Assembly: GCA_963807015.1 (NCBI GenBank)
Contig: CAWEAS010000023.1
Span: 1-64,000 of the forward strand
From: JAJPKK01 sp963807015
GTDB taxonomy: Bacteria; Pseudomonadota; Alphaproteobacteria; Rhizobiales; Xanthobacteraceae
Length of the DNA: 64,000 nucleotides
Reading direction: 5' to 3'
Positions 37,189 through 44,995 of the stretch are shown here, piece by piece (position 1 is the first letter of the stretch; the number at the start of each line of letters is the position of its first letter). A program made the translations under genes and the position numbers. Below the pieces are notes generated by a model that saw nothing but the letters and a program-made list of their open reading frames with translations, had not been told where the DNA came from and searched no databases.

Positions 37189-37385
37189 GACCTCCCTTGT
37201 GTTTCTCGACTGGCATTCCGCTCATAAAAATCGGCAGGCAGCAATGGTTACTGGAGGCGCAGTTTGCGAGTCTCGGCATCTGTGCCGTTTCACGTGACGG
37301 ATAACCGGTGTATCCTGATTTCTGCTGCGCCAAAGATTGCGTCACCCATTCAAACAAGCGATCCGGCGTGCCAGGGAGAACGACC

Positions 37386-38240
37386 ATGCCATGCCGAATT
37401 TCGCGCGGGGCGTTCGTATTCGCCGCCGCGTTGATGATGACGATGAGCAGCTCCGAGGCGGCCGAGGAGGGACAATATCCAAACTGGAAAGGCCAGTGGA
37501 TCACCAACAATCCGCGCTTCGGCGGCCAGGCGATCAAATTCGATCCGACCAAAGCGTGGGGCGTGGCGCAGCAGGCTCCGCTCACGCCGGAATACAAGAA
37601 GGTCCACGACGACAGCATGGCCGACCAAGCCAAGGGCGGCTTGGGCAACTATCCGACCGCGCGCTGCCTGCCGAGCGGCATGCCGCGCCTCATGGCCCTG
37701 CCCGTGCAGGAATACGTCATCACGCCGGAAACCACCTACATCCTGGTTGGCCACGACATCCGCCGCATCTTCACCGACGGGCGCGATTGGCCGACCGAGG
37801 GCGAGCCGAGCTATGAGGGCTACTCGATCGGCAAATGGATCGACGTCGACGGCGATGGCCGTTACGACCTGCTCGAAGTCGAAACCCGCGGACCGTTCAA
37901 GGGGCCGCGCGCCTACGACGCCTCAGGGCTGCCGCTCCATTTCGACAACGAGTCGATCTTCAAGGAGCGCCTCCACCTCGACAAGACCGACCCGAACGTG
38001 CTGCACGACGAAATCACCGTCATCGACCACGCCCTGACGCGGCCGTGGAGCGTCGACAAGACGTACCGGCGCAGCGCCGATCCGCGCCCGGCCTGGGCGC
38101 TGGCGTCCTGCACCGAGGGCAACAATCAGATCGTCATCGGCGACGAAAATTATTTCCTGAGCGGCGATGGGCTGCTGATGCCGGCGAAAAAGAACCAAGC
38201 GCCGCCCGACTTGCGCTATTTCCAGCCGGCACGGAAGTGA
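37386..38240 (+). CDS. Secreted protein of unknown function, DxDGDGRxD motif (copy 2)
   Basis: 284 aa with signal peptide (GAFVFAAALMMTMSSSEA). Same family as 4698-5537: YPNWKGQW at the mature N-terminus, QQAPLTPEYKK, DVDGDGRYD, LEVETR, ITVIDHALTRPWSV and a C-terminal PPDLRYFQPARK. The Asp-rich loop suggests calcium binding. ATG at 37386 follows AGGGAGA. The two copies are far apart and unlinked to any shared neighbour gene, so context gives no function. Confidence 0.75.
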   Translation: MPCRISRGAFVFAAALMMTMSSSEAAEEGQYPNWKGQWITNNPRFGGQAIKFDPTKAWGVAQQAPLTPEYKKVHDDSMADQAKGGLGNYPTARCLPSGMPRLMALPVQEYVITPETTYILVGHDIRRIFTDGRDWPTEGEPSYEGYSIGKWIDVDGDGRYDLLEVETRGPFKGPRAYDASGLPLHFDNESIFKERLHLDKTDPNVLHDEITVIDHALTRPWSVDKTYRRSADPRPAWALASCTEGNNQIVIGDENYFLSGDGLLMPAKKNQAPPDLRYFQPARK

Positions 38241-38305
38241 GAACGGGGCTTTGCCACGACTGGGTAAATCGCTCCATTCTTTGATTGGTCAGATAATACT
38301 CAAAC

Positions 38306-38572
38306 TTATCGTAATGTCGAACCTTTGCTCTCGCCGGAAGGCCATTTAATCACTCCCGGCTGATGTGGTTTTTTTTGAAGATGGTATCCAATCGCAGCAT
38401 ACCAAACACTGGCAATAATCAATAACAAGAGCGGACCTAATTTATCGATCGCGAACAGCGGCACATTGTCGATCAACAACCAAACAACAATATATGGACC
38501 AACAGACAGTGCTGCCAGCGGCAGCCATGCGGCGCGGGTTCGAAATCTCACTTCAAAAATAGATAAGCCAAC
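38306..38572 (-). pseudogene. C-terminal fragment of the STAND NTPase gene, cut off by an IS630 insertion
   Basis: About 88 codons with two to three membrane segments (WLPLAALSVGPYIVVWLLI, LGPLLLLIIASVWYAAIGY) and a hydrophilic tail ending SGESKGSTLR. Read through one TA target copy, it continues exactly in frame from the interrupted NTPase gene at 39639 (CCC GCT ATT CTA GTT GGC). It is therefore the lost 3' end of that gene. A GTG at 38551 could in principle start a free-standing peptide. A/T content is higher than in the surrounding housekeeping DNA. Confidence 0.85.
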
Positions 38573-38574
38573 TA

Positions 38575-39638
38575 GAGCATCCTCACGTTGACTGGAATCG
38601 GGACGGGATTCCCCTGGCCGCGGTTCTGTGATTCATGGGCTTCCAGCTTTTGATGGCTGGGGGATTCGATGAGCTGGCGAAGGGGACAGTCTTATTCGCA
38701 GGATTTGCGCGAACGTGTGCTGGCTGCGGTCGACGCTGGCACGCCGGTTTACCAGGCCGCGCCGTTGTTTCGGGTCAGCGTGTCGTACATCTACAAAGCC
38801 TTGGGCCGGCGACGTGCCACCGGCGAGACCACTGCTCGGCCGCAACGGTGTCATCTGGCATGGAAACTTGAGCCGCATCATCAGGCGATCCGCGACCAGG
38901 TCTCATCGCAGCCCGATGCGACACTTGATGAATTGCGTGCCTGGGTGTTGACGAAGCACGGCATCTCGGTGAGCCAAGGCGGCATGTGGAATACGTTGCA
39001 TCGGCTTGGGTTGACGCTCAAAAAAAGACGCATCACGCGGCCGAACAGGCGCGCCCCGACATTGCCGAAGCCCGCGCGACGTGGCGGCGAGAGCAGCCGG
39101 CTATGAATGCAGCCCGCCTCGTCTTCATCGACGAGACCTGGGCGACCACCAACATGACACGGCGCTACGGCAGAGCACGCCGCGGCGAGCGTGTCATCGC
39201 CAGCGTTCCCCACGGCCACTGGAAGACATCAACCTTCGTTGCCGCCCTGCGTCAGAACGAGATAACCGCTCCGCTGGTGATCGACGGCGCTATGGACGGC
39301 GCCGTCTTTCTTGCCTATGTCGAGCAATTCCTGGCTCCGACACTTGCACCGGGCGACGTCGTCGTCATGGACAACCTCGCCAGCCACAAAGTCGCCGGCG
39401 TCAAGGAAGCGATCGAAGCGAGTGGCGCCAGCCTAAGCTACCTGCCGCCCTACTCGCCTGACCTCAACCCAATCGAGAACGCCTTCGCCAAGCTCAAAAC
39501 GCTCCTGCGGACTGCCGCGCCCCGCACCGTCGAGGCGCTTTGGACTACGATGGGCAAAAGCCTCTCTGCCTTCTCCGCAAACGAATGCTCAAATTATTTC
39601 GCCAATGCAGGATATCGCCAGTTACCGTGAATCTGCTC
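38575..39638 (+). mobile_element. IS630-family insertion sequence, complete, with TA target duplications
   Basis: 1064 bp. Imperfect terminal inverted repeats begin GAGCA at both ends (left GAGCATCCTCACGTTGACTGG, right GAGCAGATTCACGGTAACTGG read inward; 16 of 21 match). TA duplications flank it at 38573-38574 and 39639-39640, the IS630 hallmark. It encodes one transposase in two overlapping frames. It is inserted inside the membrane-domain part of a STAND NTPase gene and supplies that gene with a 14-residue artificial C-terminus. Confidence 0.93.
38669..39630 (+). CDS. IS630-family transposase, made by -1 frameshift on an A7 run
   Basis: Frame A (38669-39106) starts MSWRRGQSYSQDLRERVLAA with a helix-turn-helix domain. 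Frame B (to 39630) carries the DDE catalytic core: FIDETW (D), VVMDNLASH (D) and PPYSPDLNPIENAFAKLK (E). The frames overlap across a run of seven A at 39020-39026; slipping back one base gives LKKKTHHAAEQ, which joins the DNA-binding and catalytic halves without a gap. Such -1 frameshifting (ribosomal or by polymerase slippage) is well known in IS630 elements. All catalytic residues are present, so the element could still be active. Confidence 0.88.
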
Positions 39639-42020
39639 TAGAATAGCGGGTGTGTAAAATAATAAGCCCGCCCAAAACGAAGCTTCGATCTGCGAAACAC
39701 CGGTCTCCATTAAGAACGCCTGCCAGGCGATATTCGGAATTAGCACAATCGCAAAGATCGTAATGCCCGACGTCACCGCACGTCTTGGCTCGAAGCCGCA
39801 ATAACTCCAAAGGCCAAAGGCGAGAGTGATTGCCGGCACACCCGACCCGTAGACGCCGGCATCGATCAACCATCGCCACGGCGGTTCGTCAAGCTTTGGA
39901 AAGAATGCGACCTCTGTTGCGGCGGCTACAATTGCGAGTAGAGAAAACAATCCGGCTAGACTGCAGGCGGCGCGCCACCAACTGTATCCACCGCCGTCCG
40001 ATGGAACGTGACTCCGGCGCAACCGTAAGCCATAAACCGCGAACCAAATGCATACGGCCAACAAAGTCATAAGAAAGACGGAGCCAGAGGAGTTGGGACC
40101 CAGCAAACGTGCGACGACCGCGATTATGATGACCTCGAATATCCAAGTAAGAACCATCATTAGCCAGATCGACAATCTGCGAGGCGTCGGCTCGAAAACT
40201 GCCAAAGTGGTCACGAGAGTTGGTGCGGCCAAAGTTACGTTCCACCGAAAGGAGGCGTCTTCCAAATTAAACCCGCGGGACGTGAGCAAAATCATAAATA
40301 TAACGTCGAGACCGAAAGAGACGACGACTATAGTCAATCCGGCAAAAATGGATCGTCGCAGAGCAAATTCAGCATATTGCCAGAATGCAAAGGAACAGGT
40401 GAACGCTATCGTTAGTGCCCACACACCGTGTAATACATACCAAGGCAAGTCAGAGCTATCGAAGGCAAGATTGAACGCTCCGAGCACGATCAACGCAACA
40501 ACGATGAACGAAGTCAGGCAGACGAACGGTAAAACTATGGGAGCGTTTCTCCGCTGTTGGAGCTGGCTCCAGTCGATGAATGCAGTCGCGCCGCGGAAAT
40601 CCCCGCCATAACGTCGCGCCCATGCGGCGTTCGGTCTGTCTTCGTCGCGCCACCCCTGCATGTTGGAGAGTTCCGCGCCCTGCATCGGTTGCTTGTCTTC
40701 AAGCCTGTCCAGCAGCCGACGCCATTGTCGTGCGGCGCGGGCCTCCTTTTCGAGCCACTCCGAGAGCTGCTTCCATTGGCGGATGAGGCTTTCGTGGCTG
40801 ATATCGACGATGGTGCCGGTTTCGAGCGGCTTCGGATGATTGGGATCGAGCTCTGGGGCAAGGAAGTTGCAGCCCGATGCGCGGAAGGCGTCGACGACGG
40901 CGCGGACGCCGGCTTCATCACCGTCGCAAATCTCGGCCAGTTCGCCAAATCGCGTTGGTCGGCGTACCGCCTCGGTCACGGTCGCGCCGTCGGTGAGTGC
41001 GCGAAAGACGCGCTCCGCGATCGGCCGACGCTCGGCGCCGAGCGATGACAGAATCTCGTTCGCATGCGCGTCGAGCGCGCCGCTGAGACCTCCGATCCGC
41101 TCGTAGTCGGCAATCGTAAGTGTGATTGGCCCTCCGGCGACCCCGGCAGAGGCAGAACTCCACATGCGGTTGAGACAGTATTGCAACAACGGCAGCTGAT
41201 CGGCGCGCCGGCCGAGGCGGTCGAGTTGATCGCGGCTACTGCGATCGTCCCACGGCGCGAAGGCCGCGAGATCGTTGAGCACGCGGTTCGCGAGCGCATC
41301 TTCGATCTTGAAACCGCAGACCGTGGCAGGGCCGACGATCGCGGCGCGGCATTGTTCCCGCGTCATGCGCGGGATGAGGAACATGCCTGCGCTGATCGCC
41401 TCGGCGAGGCCGTCAATCAGCGCGCAGGCGCCGAGATATTCGGAGCGCATCGTCAGCGCGACATAGATCGGGAAACGGGTCTGGCGCGCGCTTTCGATAA
41501 GCAGGGCCGCGAAGGCCTCCGCCTCTTCGCGCCCGGCATAGTCCTGATAGCGGAACAACTCCTCGAACTGGTCCACCAGGAGCAGCAGGTTGGTATGTTC
41601 GGGCAGATGGCCGTCGGCACACCACTCGACGATCGATCGGGGTCCGCGCAGGAGGAACGCACGCAGCAGCGCTACATCGGCCTCGCCGACCGGATTTGCG
41701 CCTTCGGGATGGGCACTCTCCAGAAGCTTCTGCGCCAAATTCGTGAGCGGCGCGCCGCCCGGGCGCATGTCGATGACGCGCCACGTCGAGCCGGCCGGCG
41801 CCATGAGACCGAGATCGAGAGCGTCAAGGAGCCCGGTTTTCACCACCGAGGATTTGCCGGTCCCTGAGGAGCCGAGCACCCCAAGAAAGCGCGTCGCCGC
41901 CAGCCGGTCGACCATGGTGTTGATGCAGTCCTCGCGGCCGAAGAAGAGATCACTCTCCTCGCGGCGGAACGAGCGCAGGCCCGGATAAGGCAGACGCGAC
42001 GTGGCGGGATCTGGCGTCAA
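39594..42020 (-). CDS. nSTAND1-type NTPase with polytopic membrane domain, 3' end replaced by IS630
   Basis: 808 aa as read. It opens PYPGLRSFRREESDLFFGRE, typical of novel STAND (nSTAND1) ATPases. Walker A is GSSGTGKSS (50-58), Walker B LLLLVDQFEE (145-154), MRSEYLG (191-197), and the winged-helix-like ISHESLIRQW (407-416). From about residue 493 there are some nine membrane segments instead of WD40 or TPR sensors. Residues 795-808 come from the IS; the native end is the fragment at 38306-38572, giving an ancestral 882 aa. Its TTG start overlaps the TIR gene's TGA (TTGA), so the two are translationally coupled. Likely an NLR-like sensor/signal protein controlling the TIR effector; whether the truncated protein works is unknown. 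Confidence 0.85.
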   Translation of the reverse strand: MTPDPATSRLPYPGLRSFRREESDLFFGREDCINTMVDRLAATRFLGVLGSSGTGKSSVVKTGLLDALDLGLMAPAGSTWRVIDMRPGGAPLTNLAQKLLESAHPEGANPVGEADVALLRAFLLRGPRSIVEWCADGHLPEHTNLLLLVDQFEELFRYQDYAGREEAEAFAALLIESARQTRFPIYVALTMRSEYLGACALIDGLAEAISAGMFLIPRMTREQCRAAIVGPATVCGFKIEDALANRVLNDLAAFAPWDDRSSRDQLDRLGRRADQLPLLQYCLNRMWSSASAGVAGGPITLTIADYERIGGLSGALDAHANEILSSLGAERRPIAERVFRALTDGATVTEAVRRPTRFGELAEICDGDEAGVRAVVDAFRASGCNFLAPELDPNHPKPLETGTIVDISHESLIRQWKQLSEWLEKEARAARQWRRLLDRLEDKQPMQGAELSNMQGWRDEDRPNAAWARRYGGDFRGATAFIDWSQLQQRRNAPIVLPFVCLTSFIVVALIVLGAFNLAFDSSDLPWYVLHGVWALTIAFTCSFAFWQYAEFALRRSIFAGLTIVVVSFGLDVIFMILLTSRGFNLEDASFRWNVTLAAPTLVTTLAVFEPTPRRLSIWLMMVLTWIFEVIIIAVVARLLGPNSSGSVFLMTLLAVCIWFAVYGLRLRRSHVPSDGGGYSWWRAACSLAGLFSLLAIVAAATEVAFFPKLDEPPWRWLIDAGVYGSGVPAITLAFGLWSYCGFEPRRAVTSGITIFAIVLIPNIAWQAFLMETGVSQIEASFWAGLLFYTPAILEQIHGNWRYPALAK

Positions 42021-43471
42021 AGCCGCAATCCGGCAAGGATGCTCTGGAGGCGTTGCTCGACGTCGCCGTCCTGGCAGTCAAGCCTTTCGAAACCGCCGGA
42101 CCAGGCAAGTTCGGGTTTCGGCGCCGGCGGCCCGAACAGAATGGTCTTGAGCCGCAACGGCGTGTCGCGCTGCTTTTCGAGCTTGCCATAGCGTAGCAAC
42201 TGCGCGCGCACCCACGCCGGCGGCGCGCTGCCATAAAGCAGCAACAACGCCTCGCAGTTCAGGAGGTTGGCTTCAAGGTCGTCAAGGATGTCCTTGGCGG
42301 AACCCTCGAAGAGCGGCCTTGCCGCGGTGCAGTTCTTGCGCGCCTCGAACACCTTCAGCAACGCATCCGCCAGTTCCTTGTCCCGGCTGTCGGCGTTGAT
42401 GAAGATGTGGCAGGAGCCTTCGTGCGAAACTTCGGCGGGCGGCTTCACTTGCGCCTGCGCGCAGAAGCGCAGGATTTCGCTCTTGAATTCCTCAAGGCCG
42501 ACAGCGAGCACATCCGGCCCTTCCAGCAGCGGCTTGTCGCGATGGGTGACAGCCGCGAGACCAAGATCGGGACGGCGCCATTGCATGACCTTGAGACCGC
42601 GTCCCTTCGCGGTTTCGTACTGGTATTGGGAGTAGGTCTGGGCGAGATCCGGCGGCTTTCGCGAGCCGAAATTGCCGAGAAGCTGGACGAACAAGTTGGC
42701 CCGCGCGAGATCCGTTTCGAAAGCCGCGGCGAAATCGGCGCCACCTTGAGGGTAGTCGTTTTCCGGCAGCACTTTCATGCCGAACTGCTCGAGGCAGGCG
42801 CGCACGCGCTCGCATTCGTCGTAGAGATCGTCGGTAGTCTGCGCCAGCAAGACCGCTGTCCGCTCGGGTGCCGCGCTTGACGCCGCAGTTGACGTCACCG
42901 ACTGCGTGGCCCGCGCCTCGGGATTGCCCGCGCGACGCGGTCCATCGCGCAGTTCAACGAGGAGCTTCTTGACCTGATGCGCCAGCACCTGCAGGCGCTC
43001 GTTATAGAGTTCGGGATTGAACCTCGGGGTCAGCCGCAGCGGAATGTCCTGCTCGGCGCGATCCTTCCACCAGAACGGCGTGCGCTTGCGCCCGCGCATC
43101 TGCGGCGGCTGCCGCTCGTCTTCGACCGGCAGCAGTTCGACCGTGACTACCCGGCTCACGTCCGGCGCCCGCGCTGAAAAGGCCTGCAGTTCCTTGATGG
43201 TGAACTCGCGCGCGACGTAGCTCGGCGACAGCACGGCCACGAACACGGCCGCATCCCGCGCGTTCTCCACCAGGAAATCGACGTGATCGCTCGCCTCGAA
43301 ACTGCGCGAATCAAAGAAGACTTGCGCCTCTTCGCCAAGCCGCTGGCGCAAGGCATTGCGCAGATCGGCCTGGAAGCGGCTCACCCAGCGTACGTCCTGG
43401 GTGTCCTCTTCATTGTCGAAATGCGCGTAGCTGATGAAAAGATCGTGCTTAAAACCGGAGACGAACGTCAT
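42017..43471 (-). CDS. Multi-TIR-domain protein, partner of the STAND NTPase
   Basis: 484 aa. Residues 8-150 are a clear TIR domain: DLFISYAHFDNEED, VFFDSRSFEASD, FVAVLSPSYVAREFTIKELQ, where Glu94 fits the catalytic NADase glutamate. Residues 204-340 (TAVLLAQTTDDLYDECERVR onward) and 353-484 (CHIFINADSRDKELADALLK onward, with EALLLLYGSAPPAWVRAQL) look like two further TIR-like folds of divergent sequence. TIR domains in bacterial immunity degrade NAD or make cyclic signal molecules. First gene of the pair; the 133 bp upstream should hold the promoter. AGGT precedes the ATG. Confidence 0.85.
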   Translation of the reverse strand: MTFVSGFKHDLFISYAHFDNEEDTQDVRWVSRFQADLRNALRQRLGEEAQVFFDSRSFEASDHVDFLVENARDAAVFVAVLSPSYVAREFTIKELQAFSARAPDVSRVVTVELLPVEDERQPPQMRGRKRTPFWWKDRAEQDIPLRLTPRFNPELYNERLQVLAHQVKKLLVELRDGPRRAGNPEARATQSVTSTAASSAAPERTAVLLAQTTDDLYDECERVRACLEQFGMKVLPENDYPQGGADFAAAFETDLARANLFVQLLGNFGSRKPPDLAQTYSQYQYETAKGRGLKVMQWRRPDLGLAAVTHRDKPLLEGPDVLAVGLEEFKSEILRFCAQAQVKPPAEVSHEGSCHIFINADSRDKELADALLKVFEARKNCTAARPLFEGSAKDILDDLEANLLNCEALLLLYGSAPPAWVRAQLLRYGKLEKQRDTPLRLKTILFGPPAPKPELAWSGGFERLDCQDGDVEQRLQSILAGLRL

Positions 43472-43604
43472 AATACCTGTTGGCCCTATGGTGCCTCAGC
43501 CGTTCACCTGCCCCCAGTTAAAAAAGAATTCGTCGCGAAGATCAAGGACGTGGCAGGTGCTTTGCCGCGTTCTCGTGCCACGTTCCCGGACAACAGCCTC
43601 AACT

Positions 43605-44156
43605 TCATTGTGGCGGAGTGATGCCGCGCGCCACCGCTTCAAATTCGGCCCGGCGCGCGTCGAATGCGGCCGCATCGGCAAAGCATGTGACCTCGCTCAG
43701 ACCCTTGCGGGTATACAGCATGAAAATGAGGGCGGGCCTGTTCGCCACCCACCCGGCAATGGCCGGCCGGGAGCGCGCTATGCCATGCACCACCGCGCCG
43801 CGGACGCCGGCGTGTTCGAACACGGCGACACTGCGCACCTCGTAGAACGGGCTGAGGTTCTCGCGATAGAATTCATCCCACCCCGGCCGATCGGTCTGTC
43901 GATTGAGCGCCTCCTGGGTGAACATCTCAAAGCCGGGCAGTGCTTCAAAGAACGCCTCGCACCCGGTCCCGGACTCCCCGGGTTTGGTGAGGTGCACCGT
44001 GAAGCGCGAGGCCGAGACGGGCTTCGCGGGCTCCGCCACGTAACCGGCCGGCGGCGCGACCGCAAAGCCGCTCACGGCGAGATCGAGATTTTGGCTGCGC
44101 GCGCCGCTGCACCCTGCGAAGAGCGCCGCGACGACGACGGCGCTCGCGCGGTCCAC
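43605..44156 (-). CDS. Putative lipoprotein of unknown function
   Basis: 183 aa. The N-terminus VVVAALFAGCSGARS has a lipobox (LFAGC), so the mature protein is a lipidated envelope protein. The rest (GFAVAPPAGYVAEP and ALIFMLYTRKGLSEVTCFAD) matches no domain I know. It starts with GTG overlapping the previous gene's TAG by one base, so it is translationally coupled to the AprI/Inh-like gene. The TIR/STAND pair lies 133 bp downstream on the same strand. Confidence 0.7.
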   Translation of the reverse strand: MDRASAVVVAALFAGCSGARSQNLDLAVSGFAVAPPAGYVAEPAKPVSASRFTVHLTKPGESGTGCEAFFEALPGFEMFTQEALNRQTDRPGWDEFYRENLSPFYEVRSVAVFEHAGVRGAVVHGIARSRPAIAGWVANRPALIFMLYTRKGLSEVTCFADAAAFDARRAEFEAVARGITPPQ

Positions 44157-44872
44157 TACTGACGCACCAAGGTGATCGGGTCTGCGCCTTCGGGCACCCG
44201 CTGCCAGTTGGTCGGGTCGCTTTCTTCGAACCGCCAGAACTGGCCCCGGCCGGAGCGGAGCACGAGTTCGCCGTGGTCCATGTACCAGGCCGCCGGGCCG
44301 AACCGGGTCACAGCGGCGTCGCAGCCCGGCTTGAGCTTGAGGGCGAAGGCATCCTGTCCGGCCGCGGTGTTGGTCAAGGTGATCGTACAGATCTTCTTGC
44401 CGGAGCTGCGCACGACGCCCCAGTCACCCGCCATCTGGTCGGCGGCAAGCGCGGCCGGCACTGCCGCAGCCGCGGCGCTCTGCATGAAGAACACGCCCTC
44501 GCCCGGCCGCTGCGCTTCAAACATGCCGGCTTCGACCGGCGTGAACTCCATCAGCGCCTTGCCCTTGGCGTCGACGAGCCGAACGATGTCGAGCCCGCCG
44601 ATGGTCCAGCCCACGGCATCTTTCATTTCCGGCATCTGCGCCTGGCATCCCTTGTCGAGCTCGAGCTTGAACAGGTTTCCGTTCGGGTCGGACTTGAACG
44701 TCAGAGCGCAGGTGCGATCGCGATCGGCGTTGGAAATCTCCCACTTGCCGATCACGGTCTTGAACGTCTCGTTGTTCGTCACCGGCGGCGGGTTCTGCGC
44801 GGCAGCCGGGACAACAATCATTGCAAGCAAGGCCGCAAACAGGGCGTGCGTCATTCCCCGATGATCGCGCAT
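44156..44872 (-). CDS. Tandem AprI/Inh-like secreted protein (metalloprotease inhibitor fold)
   Basis: 238 aa. Signal peptide (ALFAALLAMIVVPAAAQ), then two successive beta-barrel repeats: GKWEISNADRDRTCALTFKS and AGDWGVVRSSGKKICTITLT open each repeat, each with a cysteine pair (C..C) as in the AprI/Inh inhibitor of serralysin-type proteases. Each repeat also has a block like GWTIGGLDIVRL or AWYMDHGELVLR. It may protect periplasmic proteins or simply share the fold. Start at 44872 after GGAGAA. Coupled to the downstream lipoprotein. Confidence 0.75.
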   Translation of the reverse strand: MRDHRGMTHALFAALLAMIVVPAAAQNPPPVTNNETFKTVIGKWEISNADRDRTCALTFKSDPNGNLFKLELDKGCQAQMPEMKDAVGWTIGGLDIVRLVDAKGKALMEFTPVEAGMFEAQRPGEGVFFMQSAAAAAVPAALAADQMAGDWGVVRSSGKKICTITLTNTAAGQDAFALKLKPGCDAAVTRFGPAAWYMDHGELVLRSGRGQFWRFEESDPTNWQRVPEGADPITLVRQ

Positions 44873-44995
44873 AGGAACGTTCTCCGTGCTTCTGCGGTTC
44901 CGTCGCATTTATAACCTCGCCCCGATGGCCTCAAAAGGGCAATCAAGGCCGATGCCGTTCCCTGACTGCAGGGTGCGTACCCTCCGCCAAGCGGC

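Noticed and set aside
38551..38551. GTG start for an independent 81-residue membrane protein after the IS
   Set aside because: The frame joins seamlessly to the interrupted STAND gene once the IS and one TA are removed, so it is better explained as that gene's 3' end.
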